DNA of 64,000 bases from Actinopolyspora alba (GCF_900112765.1 NZ_FOMZ01000011.1:124001-188000); one strand, 5' to 3'. Numbered from the stretch's first letter, positions 43,456-52,656 are shown. Notes: generated from the letters alone by a model not told the origin. A program made the numbers and translations.

Positions 43456-45504
43456 TCACCGCAGGAAAGCGGCTGGCACTCCACTGTCGACCGGAACGTG
43501 CATTCCCGTCGTGTTGTTCAGGTCGCCGCCGACGAGCGCGAACACCGCCGCGGCCACGTGCTCGGGCAGCACCTCTCGCTTGAGCAGCGTGCGCTGGGCG
43601 TAGAACTCGCCGAGCTCGGTTTCCTTCACCCCGTAGTGGGCCGCTCGCTGCGCGCCCCAGCCACCGGCGAAGATTCCCGAACCACGCACCACGCCGTCCG
43701 GGTTCACGCCGTTGACCCGGATCCCGCGTTCACCCAGTTCGGCGGCCAGCAGTCGCACCTGGTGCGCCTGATCGGCCTTGGTGGCTCCGTAAGCCACGTT
43801 GTTCTGCCCGGCGAACACGGAGTTCTTGCTGGCGATGTAGACGATGTCACCGCCCTGCCCCGCCGCCGTCATGCTGCGTGCCGCTTCCCGGGAGACCAGG
43901 AACGAGCCCCGCGCCATCACGTCGTGCTGGAGGTCCCAGTCCGCCACGGTGGTTTCCAGCAGCGGTTTGGAGATGGACATCCCGGCGTTGTTGACCACCA
44001 GATCCACACCGCCGAAGGATCGGGCCGCCACCGCGAACAGCTCGCCGACCTCGGACTCGTCGGTGACATCGACGCCGACCGCCACGGCTTTGTCCGGGCC
44101 GCCGAGCTCGGTGGCCAGTTCCTCGGCCGATTCGGTGTCCCGATCGGCCAGCACCACGCAGGCACCCTCGGCGTTGAGTCGGCGAGCGGTGGCCCTACCG
44201 ATGCCCGATCCACCACCGGTGACCAGCGCGATGCGACCGGCCAGCGGTTTCGGGGCGGGCATGCGGGCGAGCTTGGCCTCCTCCAGCGCCCAGTACTCGA
44301 TGCGGAACTTCTCGGATTCCTCGATCGGCTGGTACCGCGACACCGCCTCCGCACCGCGCATCACGTTGATCGCGTTGACGTAGAACTCACCGGCGACCCG
44401 GGCGGTCTGCTTGTCCTTGCCGAAGGAGAACATGCCCACGCCCGGCACCAGCACGATCGCCGGATCGGCTCCCCGCATGGCCGGCGAGTCGGTGTCGGCG
44501 TGGCGGTGGTAGTACTCGCTGTAGCGCTGCCGGTAGGAGGCGTGCAGCTGCCGCAGCCGTTCGACCACGTCCTCCAGCGGTGCGGTGGGTGGCAGGTCCA
44601 GCACCAGCGGGCGCACCTTGGTGCGCAGGAAGTGGTCGGGACACGAGGTGCCGAGGTCGGCCAGCCGGGGGTGTTTCTCCCGTGCCAGGAAGTCCAGTAC
44701 TTCCCGTCGGTCGTCGTAGTGGCCGACCTGCGTGTTGTCGGTGGAGACCAGTCCCCGGATCACGGGTGCGAGCGCCGCGGCCCGGGTGTGCCGCTCGGTC
44801 TCGGGCAGTGCCTCGTTGTCCGGTACCGGAGACCCGAACGGTTCGGGATCTCCCCGCTCGGCGAGGAACTCCTCCGCGGTGCGGATGATCCACAGTGAGT
44901 TCCGTTCGCACTCCTCACTCGTCTCGCCCCATGCGGTGATGCCGTGTCCACCGAGGATCACTCCGACCGCCCGCGGGTGCCGGTTCCGGACCTCGGCGAT
45001 GTCCAGTCCGAGCTGGAATCCCGGACGTCGCCAGGGCACCCACACGACCTTGTCGCCGAAGCACTCCTCGGTCAGTTTCGGACCGTCGGCCGCGGTGGCG
45101 AGTGCGATCCCCGCGTCGGGGTGCAGGTGGTCGACGTGTTCGGCCTCGACGAGCCCGTGCATGGCGGTGTCGATCGAGGGCGTCGCGCCGCCCTTGCCGT
45201 ACAGGCAGTGATCCAGGGCCGCGACCATCTCGTCCTCGCGCTCCACACCCGGATACACCTCTGTCAGCGCGCGCATCCGTTCCAGCCGCAGCACGGCCAG
45301 CCCGGACTCGGACAGCGTGCCCAGGTCACCGCCGGATCCCTTGACCCACATCAACCGCTCCGGGGCGGCGGTGACCGGGTCCCGGCCGGTGCCCTTGGCC
45401 GAGGTGTTGCCACCCGCGTAGTTGGTGTTGCGCGGATCCGCACCGAGCCGGTGGGACCGGTTCAGCAGTTCGTCGGTCACGTTCTCGGATGGCTGCTCGT
45501 TCAA
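43456..45504 (-). CDS. rhaEW: Bifunctional rhamnulose-1-phosphate aldolase / lactaldehyde dehydrogenase
   Basis: This 682-residue fusion has an N-terminal class II aldolase domain (GGNTSAKGTG and HLHPDAGIALATA carry metal-binding residues). A C-terminal short-chain dehydrogenase begins near residue 420 (ALVTGGGSGIGRATARRL, then NNAGMS and the catalytic pair in YGATKAD). The first half cleaves rhamnulose-1-phosphate to DHAP and L-lactaldehyde and the second oxidises lactaldehyde to L-lactate. The TTG start has AAAGGG eight bases before. The lactate made is the substrate of LutABC, encoded further down the same strand. Confidence 0.93.
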   Translation of the reverse strand: MNEQPSENVTDELLNRSHRLGADPRNTNYAGGNTSAKGTGRDPVTAAPERLMWVKGSGGDLGTLSESGLAVLRLERMRALTEVYPGVEREDEMVAALDHCLYGKGGATPSIDTAMHGLVEAEHVDHLHPDAGIALATAADGPKLTEECFGDKVVWVPWRRPGFQLGLDIAEVRNRHPRAVGVILGGHGITAWGETSEECERNSLWIIRTAEEFLAERGDPEPFGSPVPDNEALPETERHTRAAALAPVIRGLVSTDNTQVGHYDDRREVLDFLAREKHPRLADLGTSCPDHFLRTKVRPLVLDLPPTAPLEDVVERLRQLHASYRQRYSEYYHRHADTDSPAMRGADPAIVLVPGVGMFSFGKDKQTARVAGEFYVNAINVMRGAEAVSRYQPIEESEKFRIEYWALEEAKLARMPAPKPLAGRIALVTGGGSGIGRATARRLNAEGACVVLADRDTESAEELATELGGPDKAVAVGVDVTDESEVGELFAVAARSFGGVDLVVNNAGMSISKPLLETTVADWDLQHDVMARGSFLVSREAARSMTAAGQGGDIVYIASKNSVFAGQNNVAYGATKADQAHQVRLLAAELGERGIRVNGVNPDGVVRGSGIFAGGWGAQRAAHYGVKETELGEFYAQRTLLKREVLPEHVAAAVFALVGGDLNNTTGMHVPVDSGVPAAFLR

Positions 45505-45839
45505 CGAATCGGCCCTTTCGTGCTTGGTGAGTGACTCACTGGTGTGCCTGCTCGGTGTTGGGGCTCCGCGGTGGGAGGTGGTTGGAGTCCCCGCCGACAG
45601 GGCTTCTCGCCGAGGGCGAGCGGAAAACTCCGATCACGCGCCCCAACCCGCTCGTCGCCCACCCCGTCGTTCGACTGCCGGTTCCTCCTGGGGTCCGTAG
45701 ACCCGGGAAGGGGCCTCGATTCGCTGGTTCCGCAAGGCCGCCTCGACGGCGTTCTCGTCCGGCATCGCTGGTTGCTCCGATGGTTGAGCGGTGGGGCTGA
45801 GGGGGTGTTCCGCCAGTGTCGAGTTCGTGAGCGACAGCG

Positions 45840-45890
45840 GTGAAACGTTTCACTCAGGCGAAGGATAGGATGGGGGTACATCCGAGTCAA
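45840..45890. promoter_or_regulatory. Divergent promoters and LacI operator of the rhamnose genes
   Basis: GTGAAACGTTTCAC (45840-45853) is a perfect palindrome. On the minus strand TTGACT (45890-45885) and TATCCT (45867-45862) are spaced by 17 bases, so the operator lies at the transcription start of the rhaEW operon. On the plus strand TAGGAT (45866-45871) is a likely -10 of the regulator gene, with the operator over its -35. The remaining gap from 45505 holds the long leader of rhaEW. Confidence 0.85.
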
Positions 45891-45900
45891 GGGAGGTGTG

Positions 45901-46944
45901 GTGTCGACCGGCGGGAGCAACCGCAAAACCACCGGAGAGGTCAGCATCAAGGACGTCGCCCACCGGGCGGGCGTCTCCATCGGGACCGTCTCCAACGCAC
46001 TCAACCGCCCTGATCGGGTATCGGCGGACACCCGGTCACGGGTCCGTGCGGTCATCGACGAACTCGGTTACGTGCGCAGCGAGTCGGCTCGCCAACTGCG
46101 TTCGGGCGACAGCCGCATGGTCGCGCTGCTGGTGCTCGACATCGGCAACCCGTTCTTCGTCGCTATGTCCCGCGGCGCGGAGCGCGCCGCGCGTGAGCAC
46201 GGGCTCGGCGTCATGATGTGCCACAGTGCCCAGGACTCGGAAGCCGAGTCGCTCTACCTGTCAATGTTCGCCGAGCAGCGGGTGCGTGGTGTGCTGGTGA
46301 CCCCCGCCGACACCACCGGGGCGAACCTGCTGGCCTTCCGGCGCCACGGGATTCCCTACGTGTTCGTCGACCGGGTGGTCGACAGCGACGACGCCTGCTC
46401 GGTCTCGGTCGACGACGTCGCAGGGGGAGAGCTGGCCGTGCGTCACCTCGTCGAGAACGGCCACGAGCGGGTGGCCTACATCAGCGGCCCCCCGAATCTG
46501 GCGCAGTGCACCGACCGGCTCGTGGGGGCCCGGCGTGCGATCGAGGCGGGCGGTCTGGGGCCGGAGAGTCTGACGGTGCTGGAAACGGCCAAACTCGACG
46601 TCGCCTCCGGTCGGGACGCCGGGGCGAGACTGCTGGGGCTGCGACCGCGTCCCACCGCGGTCTTCTGCGCCAACGATCTGCTGGCGCTCGGGTTGTTGCA
46701 GGCGATGTTCGACGCGGGCGTGCGGGTGCCCGAGGACGTCGCCCTGGTCGGTTACGACGACATCGAGTTCGCCGCGGCCGCCGCCGTTCCGCTGACCTCG
46801 GTGCGCCAGCCCGCCGAGCGGATGGGGTCCACCGCAGCCGAGCTGTTGCTGGGCGAGACCGAGGGCGATCCCGCTCACGAGCACGAGAGTGTCATCTACT
46901 CCCCTGAACTCATCGTCCGGCGTTCCACCTTGCCGCGACGCTAG
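45901..46944 (+). CDS. LacI family regulator of the rhamnose genes
   Basis: This 347-residue protein has the LacI helix-turn-helix (VSIKDVAHRAGVSIGTVSNA, then LNRP) at residues 15-40, the hinge GYVRSESARQLRSG and a periplasmic-binding-protein-like sugar domain (VALLVLDIGNPFFVAMSRG, FVDRVVDSDDA, VALVGYDDIEFA). It is divergent from the rhamnose genes and very probably represses them and itself at the palindrome between. The inducer may be rhamnose or rhamnulose (inference). The GTG at 45901 is favoured since GGGAGG is four bases before; the GTG at 45898 is too close to it. Confidence 0.9.
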   Translation: MSTGGSNRKTTGEVSIKDVAHRAGVSIGTVSNALNRPDRVSADTRSRVRAVIDELGYVRSESARQLRSGDSRMVALLVLDIGNPFFVAMSRGAERAAREHGLGVMMCHSAQDSEAESLYLSMFAEQRVRGVLVTPADTTGANLLAFRRHGIPYVFVDRVVDSDDACSVSVDDVAGGELAVRHLVENGHERVAYISGPPNLAQCTDRLVGARRAIEAGGLGPESLTVLETAKLDVASGRDAGARLLGLRPRPTAVFCANDLLALGLLQAMFDAGVRVPEDVALVGYDDIEFAAAAAVPLTSVRQPAERMGSTAAELLLGETEGDPAHEHESVIYSPELIVRRSTLPRR

Positions 46945-47107
46945 TTGGTGGGCGGTCCCGGGCGCGTTCACGTCGTGTGTCCGCTCGGGCTCGCTCCTGC
47001 CTGCTCGCGATGTTCAAAGATCGTCGATTCCCGGGTTGAGCCGCACTGTCCCGTCGTCGCGGTGCGGGTGTCGTGATTCGGTCGCGTCGTCGAGCGCCTC
47101 CCGGGTG

Positions 47108-47157
47108 TTGACTGGACCACACTTCGGCTCTACGGTCTCGCTTTATAAAACGTTTCA
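47108..47157 (+). promoter_or_regulatory. Promoter and LacI operator of the lyase gene
   Basis: TTGACT (47108-47113) and TACGGT (47131-47136) are spaced by 17 bases. Just downstream TAAAACGTTTCA (47146-47157) matches the rhamnose operator TGAAACGTTTCA in all but one position. Control of the lyase by the rhamnose LacI protein is thus indicated. The leader to the lyase start is about 270 bases. Confidence 0.75.
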
Positions 47158-47236
47158 CAAAATCGGGTTCAGGAAACCGCCGCGGCCTGTTCCGCGCGGC
47201 ACCGTTCGATACGTGCGGGAAACGAGATCGGAGAGT

Positions 47237-47320
47237 ATGGCGGAGTTCTTCGTGGACACCGGCGGTGCCGATCGGGGTCAGGCGATGGACGCACTGGAGG
47301 AGAACCTCCACCTCGACTGA
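47237..47320 (+). CDS. Possible 27-residue leader peptide
   Basis: A short frame with ATG behind GGAGAG encodes MAEFFVDTGGADRGQAMDAL plus seven further residues, ending six bases before another GTG. It lies in the long leader of the lyase gene. It could be a small protein, an upstream reading frame that affects translation of the lyase, or chance. It has no hydrophobic or Cys-rich part and no family is recognised. Confidence 0.35.
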   Translation: MAEFFVDTGGADRGQAMDALEENLHLD

Positions 47321-47413
47321 TCCGGGGTGCCCCACCCGGGATTCCAACGGTTGACGCCACACCCGTTTTTCGTATTCGGCGACGGTTCCGAGACCCTCGT
47401 TCGGAGGTTGTTC

Positions 47414-50158
47414 GTGTCAGCGAGTTCCGAGTTCGCGCGTCGTGGATTTCTGGCCGGGGCGGGAGTAACCGCCGCGACCCCGTTGTTCGTCCGTGGTTCC
47501 GAAGCCGCCGCTACACCGCGCGGTGGTTCTGATTCCGACCAACCGACCGAGCTGCACTGGCTCGGCAAGGCACCCGGTGCCCCGGTCAACACGACCTGGG
47601 GTGTGCCGTGGTCCCGCGGCGAGATGTCGGCGAAAACCTCGTTCGCCCTGACCACGGCCGACGGCGCCCCCGTCCCGGTGCAGTCCTGGCCGTTGGCCTA
47701 CTGGCCCGACGGCACGCTCAAGTGGAGTGGGCACACCGCCGCCGCGAACGCTGCCGCCGAGGGATACCGACTAAAGCCGGGAGAACCGGCCGCGCCGGAC
47801 AACGCGGTGAGCGTGTCCGAGCACCGCGACGAGATCCGGCTGAGCAACGGCACGGTCGAGATCGGGCTGGGCAGACGCGGAGCCCACGTGATCCGGTCGA
47901 TCGGACGCGGTGACCGGGTCACCGCCGAGAACGGCCGGCTGGCGCTGCTGGTGCAGGACCGCCCCGACGGGGAACACGCCGAACCACGGCGGACCGAGTG
48001 GTCCGGGATGATCGAAAACGCCGAGATCGAGCAGCGCGGTCCGGTGCGCGCGGTGGTCAGGCTTTCCGGGCGCTACCGACGCGACCACGGTCGCAACCGC
48101 GGGGCGGGGGGTCGGAAGATGCTGCCCTGGACCATGCGGGTGTATCTCGCGGCAGGCGACGAGTCGATGAGCCTGGTGCACAACTTCTACTGGGACGCCG
48201 ACAGTCGGCACGTCTTCGTCCGCGGTATGGGACTGCGGCTCGGCGTTCCGATGGCCGACGACGCGCACAACCGGCACATCCGGTTCGGCACCGCCTCGGG
48301 CGGAGTGTGGGGTGAGCCCGTGCGGGTGCTCACCGGGTTGCGGCGCGATCCCGGCGAGGCGGTGCGCCACGCGCAGCACGCGGGCGACGCCACGCCGCCA
48401 CCGGCCGAGTGGTCCCGGGAGGTTCGGGAGGGCTATCGGGATCTGGCGCTGTGGAACGACTTCGCGTTGTTCCAGGGCTCCTCCGAGCACTTCGAGGTGT
48501 GGAAACGCACCTCCGCGGAATCGAGCTGGCTCAAGAACGCCGGTAGGGGAGGTCGAGCCTCGGGGTTCGGTTACGTTGGCGGCGTTTCGGGCGGGCTCGG
48601 GGTGGGGATGCACGACTTCTGGCGGCGTTTTCCCCGTTCGCTCGACGTGCGCGGTGCCGCGGGGGACACGGCTACCGTGACCCTGTGGTCCTACTCGCCG
48701 CACGGCGAGGCCATGGACCTGCGGCACTACGACACCGAGGCACACGGGCTGGGACTGGCCTACGAGGACGTGCAGGAGGGATTCAGCACCCCGGAGGGAA
48801 TCGCGCGTTCCACCGAGATGCGGTTGTGGGCACTGGAATCCACTCCCTCACGGGAGCGGGCGGTCCAGCTGTCCGAAGTGGTGGACTCGCCGCCGCAGCT
48901 GGTCGCCCGTCCGGAGCGCTACCACCGTGCCGGTGTGTTCGGCCGGTGGAGTCTGCCCGACCGCGGCAGCAGTGCGAAGTCAGCGTTGGAGGACTCCCTC
49001 GACCGCGACGTCGCCTTCTACGCGGGACAGGTCGACCAGCGCCAGTGGTACGGCTTCTGGGACCACGGCGACGTGATGCACACCTACGACGCGGACCGGC
49101 ACGAGTGGCGCTACGACGTGGGTGGTTACGCCTGGGACAACGGCGAGCTAGGCACCGACGCGATGCTGTGGTACGCCTTCCTGCGCTCCGGTGATCCGAA
49201 CGCCTTCCGACTGGCCCGGGCGATGACCAAGCACATCAGCGAGGTCGACACGCACCACACCGGCCGGTTCGCCGGGTTGGGCTCACGGCACAACGTCTCG
49301 CACTGGGGCGACGGTGCCAAGGAGGCACGGGTGTCCGAGTCGTTCACCAAGCGGTTCTGCTACTACCTCACCGCCGACGAGCTGTTGGGGGAGCTGATGC
49401 GTTCCTCGCTGCGAGCGGACGAGACCATGGTGCGGGTCCCGCCGTTGCGCAACGTGCTGCCCTCGCAGGACCGGGTGCCGACCCGGTTACGCATCGGCCC
49501 GGACTGGTACGCGCTGGTCAGCAACTGGCTGACCGAGTGGGAACGCACCGGCGAGACCCGTTGGCGGGACCGGATCGTCACCGGTATGCGGGACATCGCG
49601 GGCTTTCCCGCCGGACTGTTCACCGGTGAGGCGGGTGGGGCCGTCGGGTTCGATCCGGAGACGGCACACCTGACCAACCTCGACAAGGGGGATTACCAGA
49701 GCAGTTACAACCTGTCGATGGCCTTCTGCGGGGAACAGATCCTGTGGGAGACGCTCGACCTCGTCGATGTTCCCGAGTTCCGGCGGACACTGCTCGACTT
49801 CGCCCGCTACGTGCAGGCACCCGCCGAGGAGAAGATCGACAGGTTCGGGTTCGACTTCGATCCCGGGGTGTTCAAGACGATCTACTCGCGAGTGACAGCT
49901 TGGGCGGGCGAACAGCTGGACGAGCCGTGGCTGCGTCGTCGCGGCTGGCAGCGCTTCACTTCCGATCCCAACGGGCAGCCCTGGCCCGAACCGGTCAGGG
50001 TGGACGGTGCGGCGGTGGCCTCACCGGTGGACGAGATCCCCACCGACCGCTCGCACAACCAGTCCGGCGACTTCGCCACCTGCGCCACCAACGACGCCGC
50101 CCAACGCGGGCTGGCGATCATCTCACTGTTGGCGATCGCCCCGGACGAGGCGCCCTGA
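47414..50158 (+). CDS. Tat-exported exo-rhamnogalacturonan lyase-like protein (PL26 / YetA type)
   Basis: This protein of 914 residues begins with a twin-arginine signal (FARRGFLAGAGVTAATPLF). The N-terminal domain pattern LHWLGKAPGAPVNTTWGVPW and VPVQSWPLAYWPDGTLKWSG matches the PcRGLX/YetA family of rhamnogalacturonan exolyases (polysaccharide lyase family 26). Central parts include YGFWDHGDVMHTYD and YAWDNGELGTDAMLWYAFL, as in (alpha/alpha) barrel lyases. It would release unsaturated galacturonosyl-rhamnose from rhamnogalacturonan I outside the cell. The GTG at 47414 follows GGAGG. A rhamnose-type LacI operator precedes it. Confidence 0.87.
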   Translation: MSASSEFARRGFLAGAGVTAATPLFVRGSEAAATPRGGSDSDQPTELHWLGKAPGAPVNTTWGVPWSRGEMSAKTSFALTTADGAPVPVQSWPLAYWPDGTLKWSGHTAAANAAAEGYRLKPGEPAAPDNAVSVSEHRDEIRLSNGTVEIGLGRRGAHVIRSIGRGDRVTAENGRLALLVQDRPDGEHAEPRRTEWSGMIENAEIEQRGPVRAVVRLSGRYRRDHGRNRGAGGRKMLPWTMRVYLAAGDESMSLVHNFYWDADSRHVFVRGMGLRLGVPMADDAHNRHIRFGTASGGVWGEPVRVLTGLRRDPGEAVRHAQHAGDATPPPAEWSREVREGYRDLALWNDFALFQGSSEHFEVWKRTSAESSWLKNAGRGGRASGFGYVGGVSGGLGVGMHDFWRRFPRSLDVRGAAGDTATVTLWSYSPHGEAMDLRHYDTEAHGLGLAYEDVQEGFSTPEGIARSTEMRLWALESTPSRERAVQLSEVVDSPPQLVARPERYHRAGVFGRWSLPDRGSSAKSALEDSLDRDVAFYAGQVDQRQWYGFWDHGDVMHTYDADRHEWRYDVGGYAWDNGELGTDAMLWYAFLRSGDPNAFRLARAMTKHISEVDTHHTGRFAGLGSRHNVSHWGDGAKEARVSESFTKRFCYYLTADELLGELMRSSLRADETMVRVPPLRNVLPSQDRVPTRLRIGPDWYALVSNWLTEWERTGETRWRDRIVTGMRDIAGFPAGLFTGEAGGAVGFDPETAHLTNLDKGDYQSSYNLSMAFCGEQILWETLDLVDVPEFRRTLLDFARYVQAPAEEKIDRFGFDFDPGVFKTIYSRVTAWAGEQLDEPWLRRRGWQRFTSDPNGQPWPEPVRVDGAAVASPVDEIPTDRSHNQSGDFATCATNDAAQRGLAIISLLAIAPDEAP

Positions 50159-50177
50159 TCCGCTCCTCGGCCGCGGT

Positions 50178-50203
50178 GGGGGACGGCACCGGTGCCGTCC
50201 CCC
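50178..50203. terminator. Bidirectional terminator hairpin
   Basis: GGGGGACGGCACC (50178-50190) is followed directly by its complement GGTGCCGTCCCCC (50191-50203), a perfect 26-base palindrome. It stands 20 bases after the lyase stop and before the end of the convergent glycerate kinase gene. Confidence 0.75.
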
Positions 50204-50299
50204 GCGTACCGATGATCCGAGGCGGAACCCGTCGCCGTGGTCGGTTACCGGCCGGACGAACGAGTTCCGCTGTGAGCTCTTCCGGGCGGTTCTTTCGCG

Positions 50300-51310
50300 T
50301 CAGCTCTTCGCGGTGGGGCTCAACCGGTCGATCACGCAGCGACGCACGCACTCGGTGGTCTCGCGCCAGGCCCGAGCACTTCCGAACTCCGCGGTGATGT
50401 CGCGAGTGGCGATCCGGGCCGCGGCCTCGGTAATCGCGGTTCCGACCACCGCCAGTACCGCCACATCGTGTCGCCGTGCCTCGTGCGCCACACCGCCGAC
50501 CACTTTGCCGTCGAACGAGCCGAGATCGAGCCTGCCCTCGCCGGTTATCACCAGGTCCGCCGTCCGCAGCGCGGCCCGTAGCCCCAGCTCCGCCGCGATC
50601 GTGTCGAAACCGGACACCGGACGCGCTCCCAGCGCGGCGAGACCCCCAGCCAGTCCACCGGCCGCGCCGCCGCCCGGAATCCTCGAGACGTCCACTCCGA
50701 ATCGACGTCGGTACTCGGTGGCGATCTCGCGCAGCCTGTCGGTCAGGTGCTCGATCCGTTCCGGCCGAACACCCTTCTGCGGCCCGAAGACCCGTGCCGC
50801 CTCCGAGAACACGGTCTCCACATCGCAGCAGACCAGCACTTCGGGGTTTCCGCTCGACCCGTCCAGCGGTGCGAACTCCGCCAGCTCGGCGACCGCTCCC
50901 GCTCCGCCGTCGGTGGTCGCCGAACCCCCCATGCCGACCAGTACCCGCTGTGCGCCCTCCCGCAGGGCGGCGGCGATCAGCTCTCCCGTGCCCCGCGTAC
51001 TCGCGCTCTCGGAGTCGTTTCCCTCGGCACCGCCGACCAGAGCCAATCCCGAGGCCCGGGCCATCTCCACCACGGCCCGCCCGTCGGCGTCGAGTCGCCA
51101 GCCCGCCTCGACCCGCTCGCCCGACGGGCCGGACACCTCGGTCCACCGATTGGCTCCGCCGAACGCGTCGAGCGTGCCCTCGCCGCCGTCGGCCAGCGGC
51201 AGCTCGACGCACTCCGAACCGCAGGATCTCGCGGCCTCCGCGATGGCGACTGCCACCTCGGCCGCGTTCAAGGAGCCGCGGAACTTGTCCGGAGCGGCCA
51301 ATACCCGCAT
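50300..51310 (-). CDS. garK: Glycerate kinase
   Basis: This 336-residue class I glycerate kinase begins VLAAPDKFRGSLNAAEVA, the diagnostic start (APDSFKGSLSA type), followed by LPLADGGEGTLDAFGG and VLVGMGGSATTDGGAG. The C-terminal ADLVITGEGRLDLGSFDGK is also conserved. It phosphorylates glycerate to 2-phosphoglycerate, the end of glucarate/galactarate or tartronate routes. The ATG follows AGGAGG. The leader contains one of the palindromic repeats. In this island it may finish a sugar-acid pathway. Confidence 0.93.
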   Translation of the reverse strand: MRVLAAPDKFRGSLNAAEVAVAIAEAARSCGSECVELPLADGGEGTLDAFGGANRWTEVSGPSGERVEAGWRLDADGRAVVEMARASGLALVGGAEGNDSESASTRGTGELIAAALREGAQRVLVGMGGSATTDGGAGAVAELAEFAPLDGSSGNPEVLVCCDVETVFSEAARVFGPQKGVRPERIEHLTDRLREIATEYRRRFGVDVSRIPGGGAAGGLAGGLAALGARPVSGFDTIAAELGLRAALRTADLVITGEGRLDLGSFDGKVVGGVAHEARRHDVAVLAVVGTAITEAAARIATRDITAEFGSARAWRETTECVRRCVIDRLSPTAKS

Positions 51311-51360
51311 CCAATCCTCCTGCTCTGGGAACTTCGTCCCGGTTCTCGTAGCTGGTCGCT

Positions 51361-51796
51361 TGGCGGAACCTCTCGCACGGCTCTCGCTCCGGGGAGGCCC
51401 GACATCGAGTAGTTACTGCACAACGTCGGGCCTTCCTCGCGAGAGCCGCACGGGAGAACCCGCAGCGGTGCCGACTGCGAGGGTGGTCGGAGTGCGGCCT
51501 GCGGGAGTGATGGGAGTTCGGCACTGCGTCGAAGTGGCCCGGCGATTTCGTGGGAAATTGACGGAACCGGGGCCACACCGCTGCTCAGGGGGTGTCAATT
51601 TCTCGCGAAATTGACACCACACTGGTCGCGCAGCCTCATCGTTCCGACGATTTCTCGCGAAATTGGCACCCCAGCACTACACGACGGGAAGGGTCATGAA
51701 AGCGGTGAGGCGCCGACTCACGTGCCGGCTAACCGGCCACCCCGCCAGAACGACCGGCCCAACAACACAGCGAGAGCCGTGCGAGAGGTTCCGCCA
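51361..51796. repeat. Cluster of inverted palindromic repeats (copies D, F, E)
   Basis: Bases 51361-51388 and 51769-51796 are perfect 28-base inverted copies of each other; the core on the plus strand at the right end is GCGAGAGCCGTGCGAGAGG. A third, imperfect copy lies at 51424-51465 (CGTCGGGCC, then GCGAGAGCCGCACGGGAG). The left copy extends to GGCCCGACATCG (51397-51408). The gap of 518 bases between the two neighbouring genes contains no gene. The repeats may be REP-like DNA elements, structured leader RNA, or ends of a decayed mobile element; no target-site duplication is seen. Confidence 0.7.
51544..51670. repeat. Three short palindromic motifs TTTCTCGCGAAATTG
   Basis: The central copy at 51591-51618 is a perfect inverted repeat: GGTGTCAATTTC, four bases TCGC, GAAATTGACACC. 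A second at 51649-51670 repeats TTTCTCGCGAAATTG and CACC, and a third, weaker, is GATTTCGTGGGAAATTGAC at 51544-51562. Spacing is about 50 bases. They look like repeated protein-binding sites or RNA hairpins inside the gene-free region. Confidence 0.6.
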
Positions 51797-51828
51797 CCCG
51801 AGCATCTCGTGAGGCAAGGTACGAGGAA

Positions 51829-52656
51829 TCACGTCAGGTGGAGGTAGCGCTCGATCATGGTATCCACCACCTCGTCGGCGGGCGTGGACCAGACTTCCTC
51901 GTTGAAGATCTCGACCTCGGTGTCTCCGGTGTAGCCGGCTCGGTGGACGGCTTCCCGGATCGGCGGAAAGTCGATGTGCCCGTCGCCCATCATCCCCCTG
52001 CCGAGCAGCACATCGGCCGGTAGCGGTGTCAGCCAGTCGCAGACCTGGAAGGACGCGATGCGCGAACCGGCTCGTTCGATCTGTTCGAACAACTTCGGAT
52101 CCCACCACACGTGGAAGGTGTCGACCACCACGCCGACCTGGTTCTCGGGAAAGGGCTCGGCGACGTCCAGTGCCTGTTCGAGTGTGGACAGCACCGCACG
52201 GTCCGCGCAGTACATGGGGTGCAACGCTTCCAGCGCCAGCCGAACCCCCTGCCGTTCGGCGTAGGGGGCGAGTTCGGCCAGCGTGTCGACCACTCGTTGA
52301 CGCGCCCCGACCAGATCCTTGGAGTCGTCCGGCAGGCCTCCGACCACGAGGACGAGGCAGGGGGCGCCGAGTTCGGCGGCCTCGTCGATCGCGAGCCGGT
52401 TGTCCCGCAGTGCTTCCGCGCGGGCCTCGGGCGAGTCGGCTGTGAGGAAACCCCCTCGACACAGTGAGGAGACCCGGAGCCCGTTCGAGCGCATCAGCTC
52501 CGCCGATTCGGTTACCCCGTACTCCTGCACCGGTTCGCGCCACAGCCCCATAGCCGGGATTCCGGTCCGGACACATTCCGCGACAGCTGCCGGTAACGAG
52601 TACCGGTTCAGGGTCTTCTGGTTCAACGACAGCCGTGCGATACCGCCGTCGGTCAT
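51829..52656 (-). CDS. Sugar phosphate isomerase/epimerase family protein (TIM barrel)
   Basis: This 275-residue protein belongs to the xylose-isomerase-like TIM barrel family. VGVVVDTFHVWWDPKLFEQI near residue 175 carries metal-binding Asp and His, RLALEALHPMY near 145 a Glu, and TEVEIFNEEVW near 245 the last Glu. Such proteins isomerise, epimerise or eliminate from free sugars or inositols. The ATG overlaps the stop of the DUF993 gene by four bases, so both work in one pathway. The exact reaction is not known. Confidence 0.85.
   Translation of the reverse strand: MTDGGIARLSLNQKTLNRYSLPAAVAECVRTGIPAMGLWREPVQEYGVTESAELMRSNGLRVSSLCRGGFLTADSPEARAEALRDNRLAIDEAAELGAPCLVLVVGGLPDDSKDLVGARQRVVDTLAELAPYAERQGVRLALEALHPMYCADRAVLSTLEQALDVAEPFPENQVGVVVDTFHVWWDPKLFEQIERAGSRIASFQVCDWLTPLPADVLLGRGMMGDGHIDFPPIREAVHRAGYTGDTEVEIFNEEVWSTPADEVVDTMIERYLHLT

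Noticed and set aside
45505-45853. Small reading frames between rhaEW and its regulator
   Set aside because: They overlap on both strands, have shadow-like composition, and the space is taken by promoter and operator elements.
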